Assembly (NCBI GenBank): GCA_025058315.1
Contig: JANXET010000013.1
Location: 1 to 39,531 of the forward strand
Direction of reading: 5' to 3'
Source of the DNA: Candidatus Bathyarchaeota archaeon
GTDB lineage: Archaea; Thermoproteota; Bathyarchaeia; Bathyarchaeales; Bathycorpusculaceae
DNA length: 39,531 nucleotides
Part shown: positions 8,152 to 16,702 of the stretch, piece by piece
Position numbering within the stretch: the stretch's first letter is position 1
Layout of the letters: every line of letters starts with the position of its first letter
Program-made: the position numbers and the translations under genes
The notes under the pieces: model-generated
Seen by the model: the letters and a program-made list of their open reading frames with translations, nothing else
The model's database searches: none
Told to the model about the DNA's origin: nothing

Positions 8152-9658
8152 ACCGCCTCACGTTCCGCAGGAGCCTCTCAATATCAGGTATTTTATCCTT
8201 CTCGGCAAGTTTAGTTGAGAATTCAGCTATTCTTGGGAGATATTTACTAAACACGCCTAACCTCTTCTTATCGCGGTCCGCATGCTCTCTTCTTGATAGG
8301 AAACGCTGCAGTTGTCTGGCCACTTCCCTTAAGCCATTGGCTATTTCACGCCTCACCTCAGGCCTATCAGCAATAAACTCCTTACCAACGGTTTTGTAGG
8401 GTACCTTTGTGCTGCAAATATGCACAACTATTGCTATAGGCATGTCCGGTGCAACCTTATACCTGCGCCAGTTCATAGACTCTATAACCTTCACTGAGAC
8501 GTCGCTTGCCTCGTCATAAAGCAGTGGAATACGATTGGCGAATCGGTAAATAACAAAACCGTTTTTCTGGGAAATTTCTCCGCCATATGCTATGGCAACT
8601 TCAACAATGAATGGATGCCCAGAATAAGTAGCTGGTTTCCTCTGATGCACCGCAAGGAACTCAGGCTTCAACTCCTTCAATATCCCTGTACGGAGCAGTT
8701 CCTCGCCGAGGGGCGATAGGCATCCTGCATCAGGAGGTAGGAAATCCTTAAACTTTCTAAGCATTTGCACAAGTCGGACGATCTCATCATGGGACAGTTT
8801 CTTAGGGTTTTTTGATGGGCTTATACCGCTGAACTCAAGGAACCTCTTTGCCGTGACATTGCCTACCCTGTGAAAGTGATTCTTCAGGAAATCCAGCATG
8901 TTTCCATGTGTAGTTATCTGTATAAGGCGCTGGAGAAGTTCAACGTCGACACCGTAGGGATGGGGCAGCGTCTCCGTTGGTGGGTCAGGCATAGTCGCCG
9001 TCGCCCTCTTGAAAATGTACAGCCTACCCTTCGGATCCACAAATGTTAGGTTCGCATAGGGATTAACCATGGCAGTCTGCTTGAAATACTCCAGTATCTT
9101 CGGCATAGCCCGTAGGTAGTCGCCTTCAAGAGTAAACTCGATTATTGTGCCCCGCCACCCATCCTTATTCAGGGTAATTCTACGATCAAGAATTACAGGG
9201 CGGTTCTTCTGAATATCAATCATAATCTTATACTCATAAATTCTAGTGCCGCCCGTGCTTGAAATTATAAGTGCAGGTTGATGAGTGGTTATCTGCCCAT
9301 ACAGAATCGCCATCTTTCCTCCAAGCCCGAAAGTTCCCCTCTGCTGCTTCAGCTTATACTTGGAACCATACAGAACCTGCCCAAATGCAAGAGGTATGTG
9401 TTGTGGAGGAATCCCTGTGCCGTTATCTTTAACCCTGAGGCGGTATATCTGGGTTTCCTCGCTTGCCTCACCCTCAAAAGAAAGCCTCACATAAATGTCC
9501 GGCGGAACTTTAATGCTTTCAGCAGCGTCAAGCGAGTTCTCAACAAGCTCTCTTATGGCTGCGAAGATAGCCCTCGTGGGGTTTGTGAAGCCTGCTATGT
9601 CACGGTTACGATAGAAAAAGTCCGCTGCACTTATCTCTTCAAATGTTGCCTGAGCCAC
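8138..9658 (-). CDS. top6B: type IIB DNA topoisomerase VI subunit B (GHKL ATPase)
   Basis: The 506-residue ATPase subunit of topoisomerase VI. The GHKL fold shows the N-box ELVENSLDAAES, the DNGTGIP box and the GTFGLGGK lid region, which bind ATP and Mg2+ and drive dimer closure. A helix-two-turn-helix-like middle part and a transducer domain follow, giving a length normal for this family. It reads GTG as start with GGTGGAG just upstream at rather tight spacing. It is first in the leftward run and overlaps top6A. The promoter is probably the AT-rich stretch near 9710-9725. Confidence 0.97.
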   Translation of the reverse strand: MAQATFEEISAADFFYRNRDIAGFTNPTRAIFAAIRELVENSLDAAESIKVPPDIYVRLSFEGEASEETQIYRLRVKDNGTGIPPQHIPLAFGQVLYGSKYKLKQQRGTFGLGGKMAILYGQITTHQPALIISSTGGTRIYEYKIMIDIQKNRPVILDRRITLNKDGWRGTIIEFTLEGDYLRAMPKILEYFKQTAMVNPYANLTFVDPKGRLYIFKRATATMPDPPTETLPHPYGVDVELLQRLIQITTHGNMLDFLKNHFHRVGNVTAKRFLEFSGISPSKNPKKLSHDEIVRLVQMLRKFKDFLPPDAGCLSPLGEELLRTGILKELKPEFLAVHQRKPATYSGHPFIVEVAIAYGGEISQKNGFVIYRFANRIPLLYDEASDVSVKVIESMNWRRYKVAPDMPIAIVVHICSTKVPYKTVGKEFIADRPEVRREIANGLREVARQLQRFLSRREHADRDKKRLGVFSKYLPRIAEFSTKLAEKDKIPDIERLLRNVRRYGVE

Positions 9659-9913
9659 CTACTCCACCGCGTATTTCACGAGGCCAATCCTACCTATGCA
9701 CAGCTATAACTTTAATTTAACTATGTGTGTAAGCTGAAAAATACGTACAGATCATCAATAGCGTAAGCGTTATTGCCACGTTGCTCCTTTTAAAGTGCAC
9801 GCTTTTCGCCCTCAATTTTTGCCGCGATAATTTCAATTCGGGCCCTTCGAAAATATGAGTTCGCCATGTTCCACCATCAACATTTTATGGAAAATACTTC
9901 ATTTCTTAGCGGA

Positions 9914-11713
9914 CTATTCCTCATCTTCCATCCCTCTAAAGTGTACATAATAGTATTCACCAACATCTTTTTGGTAGATGTCAAGTCTTGAACCCTCCTT
10001 GTTAACTCTTGGTCTCCTTGTAATGGGATCTCTTCTAAACGTTACATTCATTTCCTTAAGGAACATGTTCATGCCGTCTCGGAGGTTTACAGGCGGATTA
10101 GCTATGCCACTTACACCAGGTTCTCCTGTGAAGATCATTAAACGGTCTGCTATAAAGTCTTGAGCTACAACGTCATGTTCAACCACGAAGGCTGTGGCGT
10201 TACGGGACTGCATGACCCTGCGGACCGTTCTAGCCATGCTTAGACGCTCCTCCACATCCAAATAAGCGCTGGGCTCGTCTAAGAGGTAAAGTTCAGCTTT
10301 TCTAGACAGGCATGCGGCGATGGCTGTTTTCTGAAGTTCCCCACCGCTGAGCTCGGAAACTTTACGATCTAGGAGACGCTGCATGCCAAGAGGCTCCAAG
10401 ATTTCGGCTCTATACCAGCCGGATGAGAAATCCTCTTTGGCTATGCCCATCAACAGTTCCTGAACTGTTCCCTCATAATCAGCTGAAATATACTGTGGCT
10501 TATAACTTACATTAAGTGTCTTGAACTCTATTCCGTTATCGGTTTTCTCCAGCCCGGCGAGGATTTTTACGAATGTCGTTTTTCCTATTCCGTTCGCTCC
10601 CAGGATGCCTATGATCTCGCCTTTCCTTATCCATCCCGGATTCACTTTGAGTTTAAAGCCATTGAAAGTTTTCTCCATTCTCTCCCATGTGAGGAAAGCC
10701 TCACCAGCGTCAGGGCTGATGGTTGGGGGTTTTTCATGGAAAATTATGGCTTCCTTTCTGAAGCGCACGTTTTCATCAGGGATGAATCCTTGAAGGTAAA
10801 TGTTTATGCCTGTTCTAACGCCATGTACATGAGAAACTACACCGTAAACGCCAGGTTCGCCGTAAAAGATGCAGATTTGATCTGAAAGATAATCTATTAT
10901 GGCAAGGTCATGCTCAGCTACAACGACAATCTTATCACTGTTTCTCAGACTTCTTATGGCCCTTGCAACTATTAGCCTTTGCTTAACATCCAAATAGCTG
11001 GATGGCTCGTCGAAGAGGTAGATGTCCGCCTCACGGCATATGGCAGCTCCTACAGCAACTCTTTGAAGTTCCCCGCCGCTTAACGCATCTAAGGATCTAT
11101 CCCACAGCTTCTCAAGTTCAAGCTGCTTGGCAAGTTCCTTCAAAACACCGCGCTCATCAACTTTCTCCAATAATTCCCCAACCTTACCGGAGACCGCTTT
11201 GGGAATCCTGTCGACGTATTGAGGTTTATGTACAACCTTAAGCTTGCCCTCACTCATTCGTTGAAAGTAGTTCTGAAGCGAAGATCCTCTAAAAAAGCGA
11301 ATTATCTCGCTCCATTCAGGAGGATTTTCGTAATTTCCAAGGTTTGGCTTTATCTCGCCTGAAAGTATCTTCAGAGTTGTGGTTTTTCCTATACCGTTCT
11401 TTCCGAGAAGGCCTAGAACGCTTCCTGGAGAGGGCATGGGGAGTCTAAAAAGTTTAAATGTGTTCGGTCCAAAGCGGTGGCTACATTCAGCTTCCAGCTC
11501 ATCCGGAAGATTCACTACGGAAATTGCCTGAAAAGGGCATTTTTTAACGCATATTCCGCAGCCGGAACATAAAGCCTCAACAATAACAGGTTTATTGTTC
11601 TCGAAGCGTATTGCCTCTACACGGCTTCGAATCATGGGACAAAAACGATGACATGCCCGATCACATCGTTTAGGCCTGCACTTGTCGGAATCCAGCACTG
11701 CAACACGAGGCAT
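9914..11713 (-). CDS. abcE1: ABCE1/RLI ribosome recycling ATPase
   Basis: A 599-residue twin-ATPase that splits 70S ribosomes after termination, together with aRF1/Pelota. The N-terminus carries eight cysteines for two 4Fe-4S clusters: Cys12, 17, 21 and 25, then a second CxxCxxCxxxC ferredoxin-type set (CSGCGICVKKC). Two ABC domains follow, with Walker A loops GKNGIGKTT and GANGIGKTT and signature motifs LSGGELQRV and LSGGELQKT, so both sites look active. Length matches archaeal orthologues. It stands alone on the minus strand, 128 bases downstream of a 24-codon Glu/Trp gene; the intervening hairpin and T-tract suggest separate transcripts. Confidence 0.98.
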   Translation of the reverse strand: MPRVAVLDSDKCRPKRCDRACHRFCPMIRSRVEAIRFENNKPVIVEALCSGCGICVKKCPFQAISVVNLPDELEAECSHRFGPNTFKLFRLPMPSPGSVLGLLGKNGIGKTTTLKILSGEIKPNLGNYENPPEWSEIIRFFRGSSLQNYFQRMSEGKLKVVHKPQYVDRIPKAVSGKVGELLEKVDERGVLKELAKQLELEKLWDRSLDALSGGELQRVAVGAAICREADIYLFDEPSSYLDVKQRLIVARAIRSLRNSDKIVVVAEHDLAIIDYLSDQICIFYGEPGVYGVVSHVHGVRTGINIYLQGFIPDENVRFRKEAIIFHEKPPTISPDAGEAFLTWERMEKTFNGFKLKVNPGWIRKGEIIGILGANGIGKTTFVKILAGLEKTDNGIEFKTLNVSYKPQYISADYEGTVQELLMGIAKEDFSSGWYRAEILEPLGMQRLLDRKVSELSGGELQKTAIAACLSRKAELYLLDEPSAYLDVEERLSMARTVRRVMQSRNATAFVVEHDVVAQDFIADRLMIFTGEPGVSGIANPPVNLRDGMNMFLKEMNVTFRRDPITRRPRVNKEGSRLDIYQKDVGEYYYVHFRGMEDEE

Positions 11714-11802
11714 ATTCCATCAGCAGCCCATTAAAGCTCAATTATGAAACTTGAGGTCACAATACAGCTATTCTGCTAAAAATTTTTCGAAGCACACCAA
11801 CC

Positions 11803-11841
11803 AAAAAGAGATAAAGGGGAAGCAGAAGTTCACCAGAACTT
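11803..11841 (-). terminator. hairpin and T-tract behind the Glu/Trp mini-gene
   Basis: Directly after the stop codon, on the minus strand, AAGTTC and GAACTT form a perfect 6-bp stem with a TGGT loop (11826-11841), followed by a pyrimidine-rich run ending in TTTTT (11803-11807). The placement next to the stop makes it a likely transcript end. Confidence 0.5.
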
Positions 11842-11916
11842 TCACCATTCCTCTTCTTCCCATTCTTCCTCTTCTTCCCATTCTTCCTCTTCCCAATCTT
11901 CTTCTTCGAACAACAT
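11842..11916 (-). CDS. 24-residue Glu/Trp repeat mini-protein
   Basis: A very small gene. After Met-Leu-Phe the product is four blocks of three to five acidic residues (16 Glu and one Asp in all), each closed by Trp, so Trp recurs every five or six residues to the last codon. The ATG has a near-ideal GAGGTG ribosome site seven bases upstream (11924-11929), a BRE/TATA at 11962-11976 places the start site near 11940, and a hairpin plus T-tract follows the stop. An upstream in-frame ATG at 11943 lies at or before the expected transcript start, so I do not use it. The DNA is a short tandem repeat (18-base unit twice, then a 15-base variant). No family recognised. It might be a true peptide, a leader for ABCE1, or repeat DNA that happens to be open. 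Confidence 0.5.
   Translation of the reverse strand: MLFEEEDWEEEEWEEEEEWEEEEW
11848..11898. repeat. 18-bp tandem repeat within the mini-gene
   Basis: The 18-base unit TTCCTCTTCTTCCCATTC (plus strand) occurs twice without change at 11848-11865 and 11866-11883, then as a 15-base variant lacking one codon at 11884-11898. Copies differ by whole codons, so the coding frame is kept. Confidence 0.8.
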
Positions 11917-11961
11917 TCCACAACACCTCAGCAGCTGGTGCATAGGAGATTTCCTCAGGAC

Positions 11962-11976
11962 GTTTTAAATCTTTTC
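11962..11976 (-). promoter_or_regulatory. BRE/TATA promoter of the Glu/Trp mini-gene
   Basis: On the minus strand GAAAAGATTTAAAAC joins a purine BRE to a TATA box. Transcription would start near 11940, about 12 bases before the GAGGTG ribosome site, giving a short leader of normal archaeal form. Confidence 0.5.
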
Positions 11977-12023
11977 ATTCGGCAGCTGTCGATGAAACAA
12001 CGAGACAAGCATATTTTGAATAA

Positions 12024-12983
12024 TTATGTTAGGATCTTTGCCGTCAGTGAAGCAACTGGCTCCTGCAGGTCAGGTGCTACGTAAGCCCAGCAGAGGTTAG
12101 CCGAGTTATGAGCTGCCCCAATTTCGCCTCTACGGTTGACGGCTATTAAGCCCATGGATTTTATAGTTCCAGCTATTCTGGTATTAACAAGCCTTATAGC
12201 TTCTTCAACAGCTTCCTGTGCAGATTTCCCGGAAGCCATGCGATCACAAACCGTCTTAGCCAAAACAAGCCTTATAGCTATTTCACCTATACCTGTTGCC
12301 GAGCACGCGCCGCTTTGGTTGTCAGCGTATGTTCCGCAGCCTATCAGTGGAGAGTCACCTATCCTACCAGGAAGCTTCAGAGGTATGCCTCCTGTTGAGG
12401 TTGCCGCTGCAAGATTTCCTTTCTTGTCAAGGGCCACAGCGCCCACTGTTTCTAGACTGAAAATTTCCGGATAATCTTTTATTAACCTAGCGAGTTTTGG
12501 CAAGTCATATTTTCCCTCAAGAAGTGCTTGCCTGTACAAATTATAGCGCTTAAGCTGATGCTCTGACGGCGCATCGACCCTTTCAACTTTGAAGATTCTT
12601 GCAAGCTTCTCAGCGCCATCACCCACCACGAAAACATGATCTGATTTCTCCATCACCAGCCTTGCCAAACGCACGGGATTTTTAACATCCCTCAGTAGGC
12701 CTACAGCGCCTGCCCTTAAGGTTTCCCCATCCATGACGGAGGCCTCCATTTCCACATTGCCCTCTATGTTAAGAGCTGAACCCTTACCAGCGTTAAACAC
12801 GCCGGCATCTTCCATGAAGGCTACGGCCTCAACAACAGCATCCAAAGCACTTTCGCCCTTAACCAGCATCTCGAAGCCTAACTCAGCAGCCTTCTTAACG
12901 CCCTCAAGAGCGGGCTGGCTACGGTTCTGATCCCATTTTCCAGCCCCGCCATGAACCACAATTGTTGGTTTTCGACCTTTCAA
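12024..12983 (-). CDS. iaaA: isoaspartyl peptidase / L-asparaginase (Ntn hydrolase)
   Basis: A 319-residue plant-type asparaginase of the N-terminal-nucleophile family, which removes isoaspartyl residues from damaged peptides or hydrolyses asparagine. The proenzyme cuts itself before a threonine that becomes the nucleophile: Thr179 in the LETVGAVALD motif, followed by GNLAAATSTGG and the GRIGDSP / GCGTYAD substrate loops, all as in active members. The N-terminus has the usual VVHGGAG start. Length is typical. It is transcribed alone, divergent from the THUMP gene. In a heat-loving archaeon repair or recycling of isoaspartate is a sensible role (inference). Confidence 0.95.
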   Translation of the reverse strand: MKGRKPTIVVHGGAGKWDQNRSQPALEGVKKAAELGFEMLVKGESALDAVVEAVAFMEDAGVFNAGKGSALNIEGNVEMEASVMDGETLRAGAVGLLRDVKNPVRLARLVMEKSDHVFVVGDGAEKLARIFKVERVDAPSEHQLKRYNLYRQALLEGKYDLPKLARLIKDYPEIFSLETVGAVALDKKGNLAAATSTGGIPLKLPGRIGDSPLIGCGTYADNQSGACSATGIGEIAIRLVLAKTVCDRMASGKSAQEAVEEAIRLVNTRIAGTIKSMGLIAVNRRGEIGAAHNSANLCWAYVAPDLQEPVASLTAKILT

Positions 12984-13170
12984 AGCGATTCCCCCGAGAT
13001 TAACACCATGGGGAACCCATACTCAGAATATAAGGTTAATGCGGCAAAATGAATAAATTCCCGTTTTCAAAAATATTTTTGGGATGATGTGAGGCGACGG
13101 CTGGGAGCACTGGCGATGAGAAAGCCAACTAACCTGCACTGACCATTTAAGTAATCCGGGGGAAAAGCAT

Positions 13171-13695
13171 ATGCTTAGAGATTTTAACATTCTGGCAACT
13201 ACATCAAAGGGGAATGAAACTGAAGCTTGCTCTGAACTTTGGTATTTACTCGGGGAGATCGGTGATCCCTCACCGGTTGTGGATAAAAGTGGAGTTTCAG
13301 GGCTTATAGTCGCCAAGACATCCTTAAGGCCCGTTGATGTTGCTGAGAAACTTCGTGCAATACTCCGAGAGCGTCCTTACGAATTTCGCTACTTGCTCAG
13401 GGTTATTCCCATAGAAAAGGTTGTACGTACAAGTCTTGATGAGATAAAAAAGGCCGCTGCCGAGCTGAGTGCAAAAATCCGGGAAAACGAAACGTATCGT
13501 GTCACTGTTGAGAAGCGTTTCACCGAAACATCCACCAGGGACATAATAGAGGCCGCAGCCTCGGCGGTAAATAGGAAAGTTAACCTTGAGGATCCGGATA
13601 AAATTCTCCTAATTGAGGTTGTAGGCGGACTTACTGGCATGTCAGTGCTTAAGCCTCAAGATATTCTCTCCATCGCAAAGGAAAAAGTGCTGTAA
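13171..13695 (+). CDS. THUMP-domain RNA-binding protein (Tan1-like)
   Basis: A 174-residue protein consisting of little more than a THUMP domain. The N-terminal part (residues 3-55) is ferredoxin-like; the typical THUMP region follows with RYLLRVIPIEK, YRVTVEKRF and the closing GLTGMSVLK. No methyltransferase or thiolase domain is attached, which resembles eukaryotic Tan1/THUMPD1, the adaptor that presents tRNA to the Kre33/NAT10 acetyltransferase for ac4C. An archaeal TmcA-type partner is not in the window. Start ATG has GGGGG at 13158-13162. It converges on cgi121 with 16 bases between the stop codons. Domain call is good; the ac4C role is inference. Confidence 0.82.
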   Translation: MLRDFNILATTSKGNETEACSELWYLLGEIGDPSPVVDKSGVSGLIVAKTSLRPVDVAEKLRAILRERPYEFRYLLRVIPIEKVVRTSLDEIKKAAAELSAKIRENETYRVTVEKRFTETSTRDIIEAAASAVNRKVNLEDPDKILLIEVVGGLTGMSVLKPQDILSIAKEKVL

Positions 13696-13711
13696 ATGGA
13701 GGGCTGTTCAA

Positions 13712-14278
13712 TCAGCGCCAAACGTATAAAAGAGCCACTCGTTCAATAACAAGATTCTTGATAACTTCTTGCAGGCCATATTTCCCTTTCATAGTCTCAA
13801 TCTCAGTTTCGGTGATGCCGAAAACCCTCCTTATGGCCGTTATCTTCTCTTCTGAGAGCTCTAGAACTGAGTCATCGCGTTTCGCCCCTGTAGATTCTTC
13901 TATAATGGCTAAGGCTGATTTCACATCTTCAGGATTTTCACTTATAACAAGCGCAGCGATTTCTTTTGCGCCACTTTTAATCCCGAGAATTTCTGCGGCC
14001 TTTCTGATTTGACGCTGGGCTGAAGCATAGAGTAGCAACTCTACGGAGAGATTTCTTGAAATGTTTTCTCCATTTCTGAATGCTTTCAAGGCGTTTAAGG
14101 CTGCAGATAAAAGATGATCACTTGTCGCAATCAGCCTTGCATCAAATAGCTGAAACACAATTTCTGGACGCAGCTTAGTCTTCAAGCTTTTCAGGAGAAC
14201 ATCCACATCATCAATTTTTGCGTTTCTAAATCCGGCTGCGGCCACATAATTACCGAACTCGCTAATGTACTTCAGCAC
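13712..14278 (-). CDS. cgi121: KEOPS complex subunit Cgi121
   Basis: The 188-residue product matches archaeal Cgi121: an N-terminal alpha/beta part (VQLFDAR-like core near residues 35-55), the conserved helix LLLYASAQRQIRKAAEILG (residues about 81-99), and a C-terminal segment beginning near residue 140. In KEOPS, Cgi121 binds Bud32 and the tRNA 3-prime CCA end and helps make t6A at position 37. Its GTG start overlaps the stop of the phosphoribosyltransferase gene by a few bases, so the two are co-translated. Sua5, which makes the activated threonylcarbamoyl donor for KEOPS, is 2.4 kb upstream on the same strand with the thermosome gene between. The other KEOPS genes are not in the window. 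Confidence 0.85.
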   Translation of the reverse strand: MLKYISEFGNYVAAAGFRNAKIDDVDVLLKSLKTKLRPEIVFQLFDARLIATSDHLLSAALNALKAFRNGENISRNLSVELLLYASAQRQIRKAAEILGIKSGAKEIAALVISENPEDVKSALAIIEESTGAKRDDSVLELSEEKITAIRRVFGITETEIETMKGKYGLQEVIKNLVIERVALLYVWR

Positions 14279-14880
14279 TTCAATTCCTCTTCCAGAATTT
14301 CTTTAAGAAACCTGTTCACAAGCCTCTGGGGTAAGCCTGCATTAACGACTTTCTCCATCTCTCCTTCTATCGGCTTGCCGCTTTCTCGGCATTTTCGAAC
14401 TATTTTTCGAACGGTTTCTTTCATCTCCCATGGAAAAACTATCCACCTACTAGTTTCAGCTGCATAATAGTCAGGTACAATAATGCTCCATGGCTTATAG
14501 AATATTGTTGCTATTCTGACTCCCACGGCGCCTTTCTCCAGCAGATGCTCCTTTATTAGGCGTAGGCTTTTCCCAGTGTCAGCCACTTCATCCACTACAA
14601 GCACCATCTTACCCTTCACGTCCACAGAAACTGGCTGGGTTAATTTTGGCTCCTTATTCGTTTCAGCAACACCTACATAGAACTCTACTCTAACATTGGC
14701 TAGGTTTGGGTTTTCAAGGAGATCGGAGAGAATCCTTGCAGGAGGCCAGCCGCCCCTGGAAACCCCAACGATTACATCAGGCCTAAAACAGTCCCGCTTT
14801 ATCCTTTCAGCCAAGCGTAAAAGCATATTGTAGATTCTGCCCCATGATGGAACCTCATAGTCAATCTTCTGGCTCAACAA
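14272..14880 (-). CDS. purine phosphoribosyltransferase (HPRT/XPRT-like)
   Basis: A 202-residue type I phosphoribosyltransferase. The PRPP-binding motif is VVDEVADTGKS (near residue 95), preceded by the VIVGVSRGGWPPARIL loop characteristic of the hypoxanthine/xanthine-guanine group. A FYKPW...PDYYA stretch forms the base-binding C-terminal part. It likely salvages a purine base with PRPP; the exact base is unknown. Two adjacent TTG codons (14880 and 14877) can serve as start behind an AAAGGTGA ribosome site. It leads a two-gene unit with cgi121, preceded by a TATA-like ATTTAAATC near 14940. Confidence 0.85.
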   Translation of the reverse strand: MLSQKIDYEVPSWGRIYNMLLRLAERIKRDCFRPDVIVGVSRGGWPPARILSDLLENPNLANVRVEFYVGVAETNKEPKLTQPVSVDVKGKMVLVVDEVADTGKSLRLIKEHLLEKGAVGVRIATIFYKPWSIIVPDYYAAETSRWIVFPWEMKETVRKIVRKCRESGKPIEGEMEKVVNAGLPQRLVNRFLKEILEEELKC

Positions 14881-14942
14881 TTATTCACCTTTCTTGAGAC
14901 AATTAATAGAGAGAATGCACGCTTAGGTGATTTAAATTTTCT

Positions 14943-14965
14943 AAAAAATAGGGGTGGAGAAAAAC
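14943..14965 (-). terminator. T-rich termination region behind thermosome subunit 2
   Basis: Past the stop codon the minus strand has TTTTT (14961-14965 region) and then TTTTTT (14943-14948). Two oligo-T runs in series are a usual archaeal terminator. The same stretch precedes the phosphoribosyltransferase gene and adjoins its likely promoter. Confidence 0.5.
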
Positions 14966-14974
14966 TGAATGGGC

Positions 14975-16618
14975 TTAATCAAGCTCTGAAGATTCAGGCT
15001 CTTTTGATTTCTCCTTCTCCTTCTCTTTCTCGATGCCCTTGGCTGCTATTACATCGTCGATTTTCAGCACCATGCTGGCGGCTTCGGTAGCTGATTTGAG
15101 CACCTGAAGCTTGACCCGTAGTGGCTCCACTATGTTTAGCTCAAGCATGTCCCTGATTTTGCCGGAGAAAACGTCGACGCCCATACGGTAGCCGTCAGCC
15201 TTCTCGTGGGCCGCTCTAAGAGAGACCATGATATCTACTGGATCCAGGCCTGCGTTCTCAGCAAGTGTCAGCGGTATAGCTTCGACGGCGTCGGCGAAAG
15301 CCTCGATAGCCAGCTGTTCGCGTCCTCCCACTTTAACGGCATAATCCCTGAGTTGCTTTGCCACTTCAGCTTCTGGGGCGCCGCCGCCTGGAACTATTTT
15401 TCCATCCTCTATCGCGTTTCTTACTACGCAGAGAGCATCGTGGAGCGAGCGTTCAGCCTCATCCACAACATGCTCTGTTCCACCTCTAACCACTATTGTA
15501 ACGGCTTTGGGGTTCTTGCATTCCCTTACATACACTAGCTTATCATCGCCGATTTTAACTTCCTCGACAAGTTTCGCCTCTCCAAGTACATCTGAAGTTA
15601 GATCCTTTATGCTGGCCACTATTTTACCGCCTGTTGCCCTTGCAAGCTTTTCCATGTCGCCGCTGCTGACGTTTTTAACCGCTAATATTCCTTTCTTGGC
15701 GAGGAAATGGAGAGCCACGTCATCTATGCCCTTCTCGCAGAACACCACATTAGCGCCGACCTCAGCGATCTTGTCAACCATTTCCTTCAGCATGCGCTCT
15801 TCCTCGTCAAGGAACATCTTCATCTGTTCAGGGCTTTCAATGTTAATCTTAGCATCGAACTCAGTCTTCTCAATCTCTAGTTTAGCGTTTATCAGTGCTA
15901 TTTTGGCGTCTCTTACAAGCTTCGGCATCTGTGGATGAGCTACTTCCTTATCGATGACCATGCCCTTGACTAATTCTGTTTCCTCCAAGCTTTTACCATG
16001 CTTCTTAAGAATCTTGATTAAGTCAATGTCAGCCTTGATCTTTCCATCCTTTTCCTCAGCTACCTGCTTAACTGCTTCTACGGCTATTTTAGCAAGGTAA
16101 TCCTTGGCTGCGGCGACGCCTTTGCTGCCCATGGAAGTCATAGCTACATCTAAGAGAAGTTTATCATCGGTTATGCTTACAGGGATGGCTAACTTATTCA
16201 GAACCTCCTTAGCCTTTTCATGTGCTTTCTTGAAGCCTTCAATTATAATTGTTGGGTGAATGTTTTGATCCAGGAGGTTTTCAGCTTTAGCCAGCAGTTC
16301 TCCAGTTAACACTGCAGCGGTGGTTGTTCCATCTCCCACTTCATTATCCTGAGCCTTAGCTACTTCAACGAGCATTTTGGCGGCAGGATGTTGCACATCA
16401 AGCTCTTTGAGTATTGTTGCGCCGTCGTTTGTTATTGTGACGTCGCCGAAGCTGCTGACGAGCATTTTATCCATGCCCTTCGGCCCAAGGGTGGTTCTCA
16501 CAAGCTCAGCCACCACTTTCGCGGCCATGATGTTGTTTCTTTGAGCCTCTCGCCCAGTAGTTCTCCCTGTTCCCTCTTTCAGTATCAGTACAGGAACTGT
16601 CCCAGGCATGGCTGACAT
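14975..16618 (-). CDS. thsB: thermosome (group II chaperonin) subunit, second paralogue
   Basis: A 547-residue chaperonin subunit paralogous to the one at 345-1991. ATP-site motifs are intact: [11 protein letters not shown] at residues 43-53, NDGATIL at 64-70, GDGTTT at 95-100, plus a [10 protein letters not shown] motif in the C-terminal half. The tail is Lys/Glu-rich ([12 protein letters not shown]). The ATG has a GAGGTGAT ribosome site, and the promoter's BRE/TATA nearly copies that of the other subunit, which fits joint, probably heat-responsive, expression for hetero-oligomeric rings. The alpha/beta label is arbitrary. Confidence 0.97.
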   Translation of the reverse strand: MSAMPGTVPVLILKEGTGRTTGREAQRNNIMAAKVVAELVRTTLGPKGMDKMLVSSFGDVTITNDGATILKELDVQHPAAKMLVEVAKAQDNEVGDGTTTAAVLTGELLAKAENLLDQNIHPTIIIEGFKKAHEKAKEVLNKLAIPVSITDDKLLLDVAMTSMGSKGVAAAKDYLAKIAVEAVKQVAEEKDGKIKADIDLIKILKKHGKSLEETELVKGMVIDKEVAHPQMPKLVRDAKIALINAKLEIEKTEFDAKINIESPEQMKMFLDEEERMLKEMVDKIAEVGANVVFCEKGIDDVALHFLAKKGILAVKNVSSGDMEKLARATGGKIVASIKDLTSDVLGEAKLVEEVKIGDDKLVYVRECKNPKAVTIVVRGGTEHVVDEAERSLHDALCVVRNAIEDGKIVPGGGAPEAEVAKQLRDYAVKVGGREQLAIEAFADAVEAIPLTLAENAGLDPVDIMVSLRAAHEKADGYRMGVDVFSGKIRDMLELNIVEPLRVKLQVLKSATEAASMVLKIDDVIAAKGIEKEKEKEKSKEPESSELD

Positions 16619-16689
16619 TAACCATCACCTCTGATTCATAACAACTGTACGCGACTTAACGAGCAACAGATCCAGTAAAAGTTACTTCT

Positions 16690-16702
16690 ATATAAACATT
16701 TC
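16690..16702 (-). promoter_or_regulatory. BRE/TATA promoter of thermosome subunit 2
   Basis: GAAATGTTTATAT on the minus strand, twelve of thirteen bases equal to the promoter of the other thermosome gene. Its upstream end touches the stop codon of sua5, so the promoter is squeezed into an 83-base gap. Confidence 0.6.

Noticed and set aside
9756-9775. 8-bp hairpin CAATAGCG / CGTTATTG with one G-U pair
   Set aside because: No T-tract and no gene on the + strand that it could terminate; may be chance in the AT-rich gap.
11751-11945. 64-residue + strand frame over the Glu/Trp repeat
   Set aside because: Its Pro/Leu-rich stretch is the complement of the GA-rich tandem repeat; no ribosome site, and all signals point to the minus strand.
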